This document shows positions 26,996 to 36,956 of a stretch of 64,000 nucleotides of DNA, piece after piece. Numbering within the stretch: position 1 is the stretch's first letter; every line of letters begins with the position of its first letter. Both the position numbers and the translations under genes were made by a program. The notes under the pieces are model-generated. The model did no database searches and was not told the DNA's origin. It worked only from the letters and a program-made list of their open reading frames with translations. Source of the stretch: a bacterium. GTDB lineage: Bacteria; Elusimicrobiota; Elusimicrobia; UBA1565; UBA9628. The stretch lies in assembly GCA_021822495.1 (NCBI GenBank), contig JAKAQO010000003.1, positions 147,227 through 211,226 on the forward strand. Reading direction: 5' to 3'.

Positions 26996-27768
26996 TAGAA
27001 GGCCTCGCTTGCGGAAACTGGTTGTGCGGCCTGGGGTTCATGACTCTTGAGCCACGCATCGTAGTCCGCGCGGCTTTGAACCACGACTTTACCCCGCATG
27101 AAACTGTGCGCCATTCCGCACAACTGGGCGCAAGAAATTTCAAAAGTTCCGATTTTAGTGGGCTTCACCCAAACAGGTATTTTCATACCCGGAACCGCGT
27201 CCTGTTTCAGCCGAAATTCTGGGATAAAAAGACTGTGAATGACGTCCATCGAAGTTAATTCAATGACGGTCGGCTCGTTGACCGGCAAATGAAGCTCGTT
27301 GGCAATTACGATATCGTCTTTGGCCGCCGGATCGTTATAGTCGAGACCGATGGGATTGGAAAAATGAACGTATTTAGATTCAGTCTTTCCAAATTTTCCA
27401 TCCGGGCCGGGGTAGTGAATATTCCAAGACCATTGCTGGGCCTCAATGGCGACTGTATTGACATTCCCAGAAGCGGGAGTGTCAATTTTAATTTTACTCC
27501 AAACCGGAATCGCGTAAACCGCAATCAAAACAATTTCAAAAACCATTACGATAAGATCGGGAATCAGGCTTTTGAAAACCCCATGGGTTTCATCGCGCTC
27601 AGCCGAAACTCCCGTTTTCTTTCGGTACTTAATAAGAAGGTAGGTAAAGAAAACGCCCCAGATGACGAAAATCAAAATCATCACGGCGTGAATCAAGTAA
27701 ATTCCGAAGTCGATACTTCCCGCGTAGCTCGACGCGGCCAACGGCAAACCCCATCCATATTGCTTCAT
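26995..27768 (-). CDS. ctaC: Cytochrome c oxidase subunit II with CuA site
   Basis: DVIHSLFIPEFRLKQDAVPG...FEISCAQLCGMAHSFMRGKVVV; start placed at MKQYGWG. Confidence 0.9.
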   Translation of the reverse strand: MKQYGWGLPLAASSYAGSIDFGIYLIHAVMILIFVIWGVFFTYLLIKYRKKTGVSAERDETHGVFKSLIPDLIVMVFEIVLIAVYAIPVWSKIKIDTPASGNVNTVAIEAQQWSWNIHYPGPDGKFGKTESKYVHFSNPIGLDYNDPAAKDDIVIANELHLPVNEPTVIELTSMDVIHSLFIPEFRLKQDAVPGMKIPVWVKPTKIGTFEISCAQLCGMAHSFMRGKVVVQSRADYDAWLKSHEPQAAQPVSASEAF

Positions 27769-27921
27769 GTCTTTATTAAACCAAAACCCGCGCGGAGTAT
27801 GCAAACTTTAAGACGACGGTCAAGGGATTAGGTCATACTCAAACAAGATAGGCCTTTTGCCGGAGCTTTTCTAGGCCTTTTGGCCCAGGCGACTTTTCAC
27901 CGTTCGCATTATCCTAATATC

Positions 27922-29151
27922 ATGAAAACACAAACACATCTTCCATCTAAAATTTGGGCGTTTTTCATCGTCACGTTTCTGGCTACGCCCCGCGTTTGGG
28001 CCCTGCCGGAAGCCTCTCAGACCCGAGACGCCACGGATGAAATCGCGCCGGTGACTATCCCGCTCATAATTCCGCAAGATTCATTGACTCTTCCAGACCC
28101 ATCCATTAATAACACCGAGCTCTTAGAAGATTCAATTTCCCCCTCTGAAAGGGAACTGTCCAGAACCTTGCCTGTCATTGAAACAAAGCAAAAATCCATC
28201 AAAACCGGCGCCAATCAAACGCTCCGGCAAACGAAAGATGGGAAAACTCCTTTTGGCCCAAGCCTTCCCGTTCAGACCGGACAAACCCTCAAAAAGTCCG
28301 AAAAAGAAGTCGCAAAGACCCTCGCGCCATTCGCCCATTCCTTAAAAGAGTCAAACGCCCTGGGGGCCCTTTCTCGTTTGATGGACGGCGCAAAAACCTT
28401 TCCGGTCGCGGATATCGGCGAAGGCGAAAGATTCGCCCGCGAGATTGAGGATGCTCCAAAGGAAATCAATAAACAAGGAGTCGCCGCTTCCATCACCGTT
28501 TTCGGCAGCGCGCGTCTTCTTCCTCAAACAAAAGCCCGAGACGCGCACAAAAAAGCGTTAGCCCTCGCGCGATTAAACCCTGACGACAAAAACGTCCAGG
28601 AAGCGCTAAAGCTCGCTCGTCAAAATTTACAGATGTCTAAATATTATGAGGAAGCCTACCGGTTCGGCCAAATCGTCGCCCAAAAAAGCGGTGGAAAAAT
28701 CGCGGTTGCCACCGGAGGCGGCCCCGGCATCATGGAGGCGGCCAACCGCGGAGCCTACGAGGCCGGCGGAATTTCCATCGGACACACCATACGCCTTCCC
28801 CATGAAGAGGCGTCCAACCCCTACATCAGCCACGGCCTTAATTTTCTCTACGATGATTTTGCCCCAAGAAAAATGAATCTCCGGCGCGGCGCGGTGGCCC
28901 TCGCGTTTTTCCCCGGCGGTTTTGGAACGATGGATGAACTTTTTGAAACCTTGACCTTGATCCAGACCGGCAAAATTCCGCGCGTTCCCATCGTTCTGGT
29001 GGGCAAGAAATATTGGAAACAGATTCTCAACTTCGAGAATTTTTCAAAAATGGGAGTCATCTCGCCCAAAGACCTTTCTCTTTTTAAAATTGTTGATACG
29101 GCGGACGAGGCCTGGGCCGCTTTGACCGCTGAAGAAAACGTTGCCCAATAA
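27922..29151 (+). CDS. LOG-family (TIGR00730-like) protein with signal peptide and N-terminal extension
   Basis: VATGGGPGIMEAANRGAYEAGG...FFPGGFGTMDELFETLTLIQTGKI; N-terminal MKTQTHLPSKIWAFFIVTFLATPRVWA. Confidence 0.85.
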   Translation: MKTQTHLPSKIWAFFIVTFLATPRVWALPEASQTRDATDEIAPVTIPLIIPQDSLTLPDPSINNTELLEDSISPSERELSRTLPVIETKQKSIKTGANQTLRQTKDGKTPFGPSLPVQTGQTLKKSEKEVAKTLAPFAHSLKESNALGALSRLMDGAKTFPVADIGEGERFAREIEDAPKEINKQGVAASITVFGSARLLPQTKARDAHKKALALARLNPDDKNVQEALKLARQNLQMSKYYEEAYRFGQIVAQKSGGKIAVATGGGPGIMEAANRGAYEAGGISIGHTIRLPHEEASNPYISHGLNFLYDDFAPRKMNLRRGAVALAFFPGGFGTMDELFETLTLIQTGKIPRVPIVLVGKKYWKQILNFENFSKMGVISPKDLSLFKIVDTADEAWAALTAEENVAQ

Positions 29152-29219
29152 ATTTTCGCAAAACCTCTCTTCGGTAAACCGCCGCGCGCCTTATTGGATG
29201 TGCTAAAATTCAAGACTAG

Positions 29220-30047
29220 ATGAACACCCGAATTTATCTGGAGATGATCGAGGAGTCCTCCCGGTTTATCCGCAAACAAACAAGCCTCAAGCCGCAAATG
29301 GGAATCATCCTGGGAAGCGGGCTTTCCAAAGCGACGCCGGAATTATCCCAAAGACGTGAAATCTCCTATCAAGACATTCCGGGTTTCCCCAAGACCCATG
29401 TCGCCGGGCACCTGGGGAAATTGGTCTTTGGAGAATATCGTGGACGGCCGATTGTTCTCATGCAGGGACGTCTTCATTATTACGAGGGGCACGATTTATC
29501 CGAGGTCGCCTTCCCCCTTCGGGTTCTCAAAACCTTGGGCGTTGATTCTCTCATCATCACCGCCGCCGTGGGGGCGCTTCACACAAAATTAAAACCGGGG
29601 CAAATCGTAGTCATTAAAGACCATCTCAATCTCATGGGACAAAACCCTCTCCGCGGACTGATCAGTCCGGAATTTGGAACGATGTTCCCCGATTTAAGTA
29701 ATGCCTACGATCCGCAAATGACCAAGACCGCTTTGTCAATATGCCGCAAGCTTAAAATTCGCGCGCAAACAGGGGTCTATGTCGCGGTTTCAGGGCCTTC
29801 CTATGAAACCCCGGCTGAAATTCGCGCGTTTCGAAAACTCGGGGGAGACGTGGTGGGAATGTCGGTCGTTCCAGAAGTTATCGCCGCCGCTCAAATGAAG
29901 ATTAAAACCGCGGCTTTGACCTGGGTCTCAAACATGGGAAGCGGGCTTAAGGGCGCGCTTCTCAGCCATGAAGAAGTTTTGTCTCTGGGCGAAAAAGTTT
30001 CCGGATCCATCGGCAAAGTTTTAGGAGAGTTGATTGCGGTTCATTGA
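29220..30047 (+). CDS. punA: Purine nucleoside phosphorylase
   Basis: MGIILGSGLSK...GFPKTHVAGHLGKLVFGEYRGRPIVLMQGRLHYYEGH...SGPSYETPAEIR. Confidence 0.92.
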   Translation: MNTRIYLEMIEESSRFIRKQTSLKPQMGIILGSGLSKATPELSQRREISYQDIPGFPKTHVAGHLGKLVFGEYRGRPIVLMQGRLHYYEGHDLSEVAFPLRVLKTLGVDSLIITAAVGALHTKLKPGQIVVIKDHLNLMGQNPLRGLISPEFGTMFPDLSNAYDPQMTKTALSICRKLKIRAQTGVYVAVSGPSYETPAEIRAFRKLGGDVVGMSVVPEVIAAAQMKIKTAALTWVSNMGSGLKGALLSHEEVLSLGEKVSGSIGKVLGELIAVH

Positions 30048-31401
30048 TCTCATCGAGAAAAAGAAATTAGGACAAGCCCACACCCCAGAAGAACTTCGCT
30101 TTATCGCCCAAGCCGCCGCTAAGGGTTCTGTTCCCGACTACCAGCTAAGCGCATGGCTCATGGCGGTGCGCTGGCAAAAAATGAAGGACGACGAAATCGC
30201 GGAAATGACCCGCGCGATGGCCCAATCCGGAGAAACTCTCAATTTAAAAAGTCTTAAGCGCGCCAAAATCGACAAACATTCAACCGGCGGAGTCGGAGAC
30301 GGGGTGTCCCTGGTTTTGGCGCCGCTTTTAGCCGAGGCGGGCCTTATCATTCCCATGATGTCGGGAAGAGGTCTTGGTCACACTGGCGGGACCTTGGACA
30401 AACTTGAATCTATTCCCGGCTTTCGCGTCCGGTTTTCAAAACCAGAAATAGAATCTCAAATAAAAAAAATCGGGGTCTGCCTCTTCGGGCAAAACCAAGA
30501 CATCGCTCCGGCTGACCGAAAACTTTATCAACTTCGAGACGCAACCTCGACAGTTGATTCTTTGCCCTTGATTGTCTCAAGCATTCTTTCCAAAAAAATG
30601 GCGGAAGATTTAGACGGCCTTGTTTTGGACATCAAGGTGGGTTCGGGCGCCATTTTCAAAACTGCCCAAGAAGCTGAGGCTCTGGCCCAGGCCCTCATTG
30701 AAACCAGCCACCGCCTTAAACTCAAAGCGGTCGCCGTTTTGACCGCGATGGATGAGCCCCTGGGCCGCGCGGTAGGAAACGCGCTCGAAGTCAAGCAAGC
30801 TATTGAAGTCCTTCACGGGGACTTTTCAGCTAAAGATTTTGTGGAATGCACTCTCTCTTTGGGAGCCTGGGCTCTTAAAATCGCCCAAAAGTCCCGAAGT
30901 CTTGACGAGAGCCGAAAAATTTTAGAAAAACTTCTTAAAAATGGAAAAGCTCTTAAGCGCATGGAAGAAATCATCCGCCTCCAAGGCGGAGACGCGCGCG
31001 TCATAAAAAATCCGTCCCTCCTTCCAAAATCCAAGAAAACATTTATTTTTAAGGCTCCTCAATCCGGCATCATTAATCACATAGACGCCCGCAAAACAGG
31101 CGAAGCCGCCATTTTACTAGGAGCCGGAAGAAGCCGGGCGGAAGACACGATTGACCCAGGCGCGGGAATTATTTTTTTCAAAAAAATGGGAGACGCGGTC
31201 AAACACGGGGAAGCTATTGCCGCATTTTATGCGCAAGACAATCAAAAGATCAAAGAAGCGCTCGCTCGATTTCAAGAAGGCTTTTTCATTTCTTCTAATA
31301 AAGCGAAAGAAAAGCCGCTGGTCATCAAAATATTAGTCCCTTCCTTCCGTAATCTTAAGATTGGGACAATACCATCTAAGAATTATGAGGAAGTGGTATA
31401 G
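30034..31401 (+). CDS. Pyrimidine/thymidine nucleoside phosphorylase
   Basis: DKHSTGGVGDGVSLVLAPLLAEAG...MSGRGLGHTGGTLDKLESIPGFR. Confidence 0.93.
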   Translation: MRFIDLIEKKKLGQAHTPEELRFIAQAAAKGSVPDYQLSAWLMAVRWQKMKDDEIAEMTRAMAQSGETLNLKSLKRAKIDKHSTGGVGDGVSLVLAPLLAEAGLIIPMMSGRGLGHTGGTLDKLESIPGFRVRFSKPEIESQIKKIGVCLFGQNQDIAPADRKLYQLRDATSTVDSLPLIVSSILSKKMAEDLDGLVLDIKVGSGAIFKTAQEAEALAQALIETSHRLKLKAVAVLTAMDEPLGRAVGNALEVKQAIEVLHGDFSAKDFVECTLSLGAWALKIAQKSRSLDESRKILEKLLKNGKALKRMEEIIRLQGGDARVIKNPSLLPKSKKTFIFKAPQSGIINHIDARKTGEAAILLGAGRSRAEDTIDPGAGIIFFKKMGDAVKHGEAIAAFYAQDNQKIKEALARFQEGFFISSNKAKEKPLVIKILVPSFRNLKIGTIPSKNYEEVV

Positions 31402-31411
31402 GAGCTTAGAA

Positions 31412-32038
31412 ATGCCCGCGAAAGTCAACGTCTCAAATCATCCCCTCGTTCAAGACAAACTCTCGACCCTGAGAGACAAAAGAACCCGCCCCGAGGATTT
31501 TCGCCGCATTTTGGGTGAAATCTCAGCCTTGATGGCTTACGATATTTTTAAGGGCCTGAGAACTCGAAGGTCGCTGGTCCAAACTCCGCTTAAGAGCGCG
31601 CCAGCGGAATATATTGATCAGGAAATTGCCCTTGTCGCCATTCTGCGCGCGGGACTTGGGATGGTTGAGGGCGTCAGCAAAATCGTTCCCAACGCCCAAA
31701 TCGGGCATATCGGGCTTTACCGAAACGAGGAATCTTTAAACCCCGTGCGCTATTACGTACGGCTTCCAAAACAAATCTCGGAATCCTTCGTTTTACTTTG
31801 CGATCCGATGCTGGCCACCGGCGGCTCGGCAACAGAGGCCATTCAGATTCTCAAGACCGACGGAGCGCGCCAAATTTATCTTCTCACTCTTTTGTCCTGC
31901 AAGGCGGGAATCAAGCGCGTTCAGGAAGCCCATCCCGATGTTCCTATTTATACCGCCGTTATCGATCCCATCCTCAACAAATCCGGATATATCGTGCCGG
32001 GCCTGGGAGACGCGGGAGACCGAATTTTCGGAACCTAG
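31412..32038 (+). CDS. upp: Uracil phosphoribosyltransferase
   Basis: VALVAILRAGLGMVEG...LCDPMLATGGSATEAI...YIVPGLGDAGDRIFGT. Confidence 0.95.
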   Translation: MPAKVNVSNHPLVQDKLSTLRDKRTRPEDFRRILGEISALMAYDIFKGLRTRRSLVQTPLKSAPAEYIDQEIALVAILRAGLGMVEGVSKIVPNAQIGHIGLYRNEESLNPVRYYVRLPKQISESFVLLCDPMLATGGSATEAIQILKTDGARQIYLLTLLSCKAGIKRVQEAHPDVPIYTAVIDPILNKSGYIVPGLGDAGDRIFGT

Positions 32039-32053
32039 AGGAAAAATATTGAC

Positions 32054-32764
32054 TTAAGAAGCGGAAGAAGCCAAGCGGCGCAATTCGTCTTCTTTTAGAA
32101 TCTTGATATTTTTCTCCGCGCGCTTAATGAGGCCTTTGAGCTCAAGTTCATGAAGGGTACGAACCGAGGTTTCTAAAGTGAGCCCCGCCAACTCCGCCAG
32201 ATCTTTTCTTTTAATGTTGATGAGAATCGGATAGGATTTCCCTTGAGGGCGGGCAGTTCTTAGAAGGGTATCGGCAATGCGGGCCTTGGCGGATTTAAAG
32301 GCGATGTCGCGGGCTTTGTTTTCTCCGCGGCGAACGTCCCGGGATAATTCTCTTAAAAGGGCGCGCGTCGCATCCGGAAACTGCGCCAAGAAGTCAAAAA
32401 AGTTTTTTGAGTCTATCATCGAAATGACGCTGGACTCTAACGTCTCGGCAGTGCCGGTATAGGGGCCGTCATCAGCCAGCAAAGTGATATGCCCCAACAA
32501 ATCTCCGGCCAACTCAATTCGAGCGATAAGCTGCTGTCCGCTTCGAGTGGATTTATAAACCTTGGCGCTTCCCTTACAGATGACATAAAGCCCCGGCGCG
32601 GGAGCTCCCTCATGGAAAACGACCTCGCCGGATTTAAACGGGGCGGCAACTCGCATTTCTCGCCAGGCCTTTTTGGCCTCGGCGTCCCCCAAGAAATTAT
32701 AAAAACAGGTTTTCTTGTGCGGACACCAATCGCAGTTCGGCGCTTCGCTCTTTAAAAATGCCAT
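32054..32764 (-). CDS. Crp/Fnr-family regulator with N-terminal Cys motif
   Basis: cNMP-binding fold and HTH (RKDLAELAGLTLETSVRTLHELELKGLI); NCDWCPHKKTC. Confidence 0.85.
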   Translation of the reverse strand: MAFLKSEAPNCDWCPHKKTCFYNFLGDAEAKKAWREMRVAAPFKSGEVVFHEGAPAPGLYVICKGSAKVYKSTRSGQQLIARIELAGDLLGHITLLADDGPYTGTAETLESSVISMIDSKNFFDFLAQFPDATRALLRELSRDVRRGENKARDIAFKSAKARIADTLLRTARPQGKSYPILINIKRKDLAELAGLTLETSVRTLHELELKGLIKRAEKNIKILKEDELRRLASSAS

Positions 32765-32826
32765 TCTACCTTGAATATACTATTTTTTGCCCCCCATTCG
32801 GGCGAAATAGTATAATAAGCCATCTT

Positions 32827-32904
32827 GGTGGCTGTAGCTCAGTTGGTTAGAGCGCCTGGCTGTGAACCAGGAGGTCGGGGGTTCAAGTCCCCTCAGCCAC
32901 CCCA
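32827..32904 (+). tRNA. tRNA-His(GTG)
   Basis: gGTGGCTGTAGCTCAGTTGGTTAGAGCGCCTGGCTGTGAACCAGG...CAGCCACCCCA with G-1. Confidence 0.95.
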
Positions 32905-32918
32905 GGTTTTTCTAGTTT

Positions 32919-34133
32919 TTATCTATGCCAAGCGGCGTCGAGAACCCGCTCAATGGAAGCGCGATCAGAATCCGCAGTATCAGCGCGGCGTTTGAGGCCC
33001 ACGCAGCCAAAAAGACGCGGATAAGACTCGGCCTCAAGGCCGTGAGCCAAAATATAATCCTGATCGTCGGGGTTGATAAAGGAAATAATTTTTCTCGGGG
33101 CGTAAAGAGTTGCGAGAGTTTGGAGCATCTTTTGAGAATTTTTTTCTTCCGCGCGGCCCACAATCTCAAGCTCGATTCGGCCGCGCAAGCGCATATCTAA
33201 AATAGAAGCGAAAGCGGCCTCCGCGCCCGGAGTTTTTTCATCCAAAAACCGGCGAAGCCCCAGGTCTATCCATTTAAAATAAGAGTTTTGCCCCTTGAGA
33301 TACCCTAGCCGCCACAAAGCCTCAAAAGCCTGCGCATTGTTTAAAAGCGCCTCTTTGGAAATTTTTTCTTGCGATGAATCCGCTTTGACATGAGACAGAA
33401 ACCCGCCTTTCTCCCGGTTCCACAATTCTTGAAGCATGGATTTAGCCAAGACATCGGCGAAATCTCGATAAGATTTATTTCCGCTTTGGAGATAGGCGTC
33501 GGTAAAAGCGAGAATGGAAGCCGCGTAATCATCCAAGTATCCATATTCCAGTTCTTTCGACTCAAAAGGGAAACGGCGAATCAAACCCAAAAGCGGATCA
33601 TAAAGTCTTTCTTGAATAAACTTAAGCGCACGTTCGGCTTTCTCCCGAATTTTTTGATTTTGAAGATGCGGAGAAACCGAAAAAAAAGTCCGGGCGCCCA
33701 TGGCATTTTGAAAAGTAAAAGCCGCGTCAGTCTCTGATTCGGCAAAGGCCCCCAGTTTTTCGTTATAAAAACTGTCCAAAATTTCAACGAGTTTCAAACT
33801 GGATTTGAGAAACTCATCAATTTGAAAAACAGAAAAGGCGTCCAATAAAAGCCGGGCTGTTTCGGCCGCTTGAGAAAAAGAATTTCCATCCGTTCCAAAA
33901 TCTGAGAATTGAAGACTGGCCGCTTGACGAAGTTTTTTTTCCAGAATTGGCCGAATCTCTTCATATTTTTTTTCAGCAAAAGCGTAGAGAAGAAAATAGA
34001 GAGAGTTTAAATCAAAATTTTCTTTTGCGGCAAGATGAGATTTTAATTCCTTGAAAACCCGCGAAAAAATCTCGGGGTCAAAGCCCAAAACTGGCTTTGA
34101 AGTTCCAGCAGCGCCTCCCCACCCGCCAGCCAT
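32919..34133 (-). CDS. YyaL/DUF255-like (six-hairpin) C-terminal region protein
   Basis: KLGAFAESETDAAFTFQNAMGA...YGYLDDYAASILAFTDAYLQSGNKSYRDFA; no thioredoxin domain in this ORF. Confidence 0.5.
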   Translation of the reverse strand: MAGGWGGAAGTSKPVLGFDPEIFSRVFKELKSHLAAKENFDLNSLYFLLYAFAEKKYEEIRPILEKKLRQAASLQFSDFGTDGNSFSQAAETARLLLDAFSVFQIDEFLKSSLKLVEILDSFYNEKLGAFAESETDAAFTFQNAMGARTFFSVSPHLQNQKIREKAERALKFIQERLYDPLLGLIRRFPFESKELEYGYLDDYAASILAFTDAYLQSGNKSYRDFADVLAKSMLQELWNREKGGFLSHVKADSSQEKISKEALLNNAQAFEALWRLGYLKGQNSYFKWIDLGLRRFLDEKTPGAEAAFASILDMRLRGRIELEIVGRAEEKNSQKMLQTLATLYAPRKIISFINPDDQDYILAHGLEAESYPRLFGCVGLKRRADTADSDRASIERVLDAAWHR

Positions 34134-35200
34134 TAGAGCTTAACCGCGTCTTCCGCCATCTCAAACATCTTTTCAATCGGCTTTTTGGCCCTTTCCGCGA
34201 TTTCTTTCGGAACTTCTATGACGCTTGAAGGTTGCGGGTCTTCAAGAGCCCGCAAGATGGACTTTAAATCCGTCGCCCGCATGTGGGGACAAAGGCGGCA
34301 CATAGGCACAAAGACCTTATCGGGAAATTCCGTTCGCGCCAAATCTCCAAGTCCGCATTCCGTAATCAACATATAATAAGGAGCCTTGGTTTTTTCAACA
34401 TAGCGCATCATGTCTCCAGTTCCGCCAACTAAATCAACCACGGAAACAAGTCCCGGGCTACATTCTGAATGAGCCAAAATCTTGACCCCGGGATAAATTT
34501 TTCGGTAATAATCAATGGAAGAAGCGTCAAAATTTTCATGGACGATACAGCGGCCTTTCCAAAGGATAATCTCCGCGCCGATTTTTTTATTGAGAGCTTT
34601 AGCCAGATTCTTTCCCATGAGCTCATCCGGTAAAAAGATGATTTTTTTATGCGCCTCGAACAATTTAGAGAGTATCTTTGGCGCGTTAGCGCTGGTCACA
34701 ATCACATCCGACTCAGCTTTGACCTCGGCAGAAGTATTGATATAGGTCGCAACTGGAGCCCCTGGGTGTTCCGCGCGCAGTTTACGAACGTCTTCGCCGC
34801 TGATACTTTCAGACAGAGAACATCCTGCCTGGGGAGCCGGCAATAAAACTTCTTTTTCCGGGTTTAAAATTTTGGCGGTCTCGGCCATGAAACGCACACC
34901 ACAAAAAATAATACGCTCAGCCGGGCTTTTTTGGCAGAGGCGCGCGAGTTTGTAGGAATCCCCGATAAAATCCGCCACTCCGTGAAGAATTTCGGCCCGT
35001 TGATAGACATGAGCCGGAATTACGGCGCGCTTTTCTTTTTTGAGAATATTTATTTTCCAGGTCAATTCCGCGCAACGTCGCAGATCATCTTCCGAATAGC
35101 CCAAATCGCCCAGCCCTTTTCCAAAAAGCCGCTCGGCTTCAAGAGCAATGTCTTTCTCCGTCGGCTCTGGGGATTTTGAAATAGTCTTAATAGAATTCAT
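34133..35200 (-). CDS. nadA: Quinolinate synthase
   Basis: IPAHVYQRAEILHGVADFIGDSYKLARL...PQAGCSLSESI...CRLCPHMRATDLKSI. Confidence 0.93.
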   Translation of the reverse strand: MNSIKTISKSPEPTEKDIALEAERLFGKGLGDLGYSEDDLRRCAELTWKINILKKEKRAVIPAHVYQRAEILHGVADFIGDSYKLARLCQKSPAERIIFCGVRFMAETAKILNPEKEVLLPAPQAGCSLSESISGEDVRKLRAEHPGAPVATYINTSAEVKAESDVIVTSANAPKILSKLFEAHKKIIFLPDELMGKNLAKALNKKIGAEIILWKGRCIVHENFDASSIDYYRKIYPGVKILAHSECSPGLVSVVDLVGGTGDMMRYVEKTKAPYYMLITECGLGDLARTEFPDKVFVPMCRLCPHMRATDLKSILRALEDPQPSSVIEVPKEIAERAKKPIEKMFEMAEDAVKL

Positions 35201-35900
35201 TTCTCATCTCTGGAAAATTAGTAAAAATTCCATCCACCCCGATTTTTTGAAGCTTCCTTGCCTCTTGGATTCTATTAATGGTGTAGACCAAAACCTTAAA
35301 CCCCTTTGCATGAGCCTCAGAGACAATTTGAGCATTAACCTGCCGCCCGCTCAAATTCAGGCTCTCCGCTCTCAACTCCTCCATCTCTTTAAACGCTCTT
35401 GAAATAGAAGTTCTCCCCAAAAGATATCCTATGCGCGCTTTTTCGTCCAAAGCCCGAAAATGAAACAAGGCCTCATGATCAAAACTGGAAATGAGAAACT
35501 GGGACATTTGGGCTTGTCTTTTAAGCAAGCGACTTAGCTTCTCTTCTATTTTAGGATAAATTCGGCACCCGCCTTTCATCTCAATGTTGATCTCCGCTTT
35601 CTTTCCCACCAACTTCAAGACCTCATCCAAAGTTGGAATCCCCTCGCCCGCATATTCTTTTGCGAACCAGGAACCCGCGTCCATTTTTTTCATTTGCGAG
35701 GCGCTGTAGGTCTCAACTCGCCCCGGCATTTTCGCGACTCTTTTGAGAGTGTCATCATGGATGACAACCAGCCGCCCATCCCGGCTTTCGGCGATATCAA
35801 GTTCAAGGGCTTTTGCCTTCATCTCAAGGGCCTTCTTAAAAGAGGCCAAGGTGTTTTCCGGGGCATGGGCGCTCGCCCCTCTATGAGCGATAAATTCCAT
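35187..35900 (-). CDS. Glycerophosphodiester phosphodiesterase
   Basis: MEFIAHRGASAHAPENTLASFKKAL...ALELDIAESRDGRLVVIHDDTLKR. Confidence 0.93.
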   Translation of the reverse strand: MEFIAHRGASAHAPENTLASFKKALEMKAKALELDIAESRDGRLVVIHDDTLKRVAKMPGRVETYSASQMKKMDAGSWFAKEYAGEGIPTLDEVLKLVGKKAEINIEMKGGCRIYPKIEEKLSRLLKRQAQMSQFLISSFDHEALFHFRALDEKARIGYLLGRTSISRAFKEMEELRAESLNLSGRQVNAQIVSEAHAKGFKVLVYTINRIQEARKLQKIGVDGIFTNFPEMRNEFY

Positions 35901-36711
35901 CAGGACACCTCGAAAGTCGATCTAAAAATCTTTGATAAATTTCATCCGGAATTTGAACTCCGAAAACTTTATCCCGCCCGCTTCCCGGGCCGTGGAAATC
36001 GCTCCCGCCGGTTAAAAGCAGATTCTTTGAGTGCCCCAAATCCCGCCATTTTTGGGGGTGATTTAAATCCGCGTAATAACCCTCAAGGCCCTCAAGTCCA
36101 GCTTCCATCCACTCCGAAATTCTTTCGGATTTTTTGATGAGATGGGGATGAGCCAAGGAGGCAAAGCCTCCAAAGAGACGAATAATTTCAATGGCCTCTT
36201 TCGGAGACGGGCCCAAGGACTCGACATAGCCGGGCTTTCCTCCGCTTAAGAAACGGTCAAAGGCTTCTTGCCTGCTTTTGACGATACCTTTTTTAATCAA
36301 GGCGTCCGCGATATGCGGACGCCCCAGACTTTCCTTGGAGACATTCCCGACATCATCTAAAGAAATCGAAAATCCCAGGGATTTCATCTTCTCAACCATC
36401 TTCTCAACCCGCATCAGCCTTCGCGAGCGAAAATCCGACAAAATTTTCATCAAAGACGGCGACTCCCATTCAAAACCATAGCCCAAAATATGGACGCCGG
36501 AATCAGCGGTATTAATTTCGATTCCACAGGAGACGGGAATATTGCGAGCCTTGGCCGCCTCCAATAATTCCGGAAATCCCGCCACGCTGTCGTGATCGGT
36601 TAAAATTAAAAGCTCAAGACCGGCTTTCTCGGCTCGAACAGCCAAATGCTCCGGGCTTGAAGTTCCATCGGAATAATACGAGTGGGTGTGAAAATCTATT
36701 TTTTTCAGAAT
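35881..36711 (-). CDS. PHP-domain phosphoesterase, apparently starting at a non-ATG codon
   Basis: ORF-track start (36645) would remove the conserved metal motif; extended frame reads (I)LKKIDFHTHSYYSDGTSSPEHLAVRAEKAGLELLILTDHDSVAGF. Confidence 0.8.
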   Translation of the reverse strand: MLKKIDFHTHSYYSDGTSSPEHLAVRAEKAGLELLILTDHDSVAGFPELLEAAKARNIPVSCGIEINTADSGVHILGYGFEWESPSLMKILSDFRSRRLMRVEKMVEKMKSLGFSISLDDVGNVSKESLGRPHIADALIKKGIVKSRQEAFDRFLSGGKPGYVESLGPSPKEAIEIIRLFGGFASLAHPHLIKKSERISEWMEAGLEGLEGYYADLNHPQKWRDLGHSKNLLLTGGSDFHGPGSGRDKVFGVQIPDEIYQRFLDRLSRCPDGIYRS

Positions 36712-36956
36712 TAATTCGCCAGCACGACTTCTTTAATTTCCGGCGCCTCGGCTTTGACCGCTCTCTCAATTCCGCCCTTTAAAGTCGCTTGCGCGCCAGG
36801 ACATCCATGGCACGCCCCCTTCAAAAAAACGCTGACGACTCCCCGCTTTTCATCAATCCCGGCCAACGCCACCTTGCCGCCGTCCATCTCGATATAAGGG
36901 CGGATTTTGTCCAGCCCCCTTGAAACTCGATCGCTTAAGACGTCTTCTCTCTTCAC
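36711..36956 (-). CDS. NifU-like C-terminal (Nfu) Fe-S scaffold
   Basis: IRPYIEMDGGKVALAGID...LKGACHGCPGAQATLKGGIE. Confidence 0.9.
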   Translation of the reverse strand: MKREDVLSDRVSRGLDKIRPYIEMDGGKVALAGIDEKRGVVSVFLKGACHGCPGAQATLKGGIERAVKAEAPEIKEVVLAN

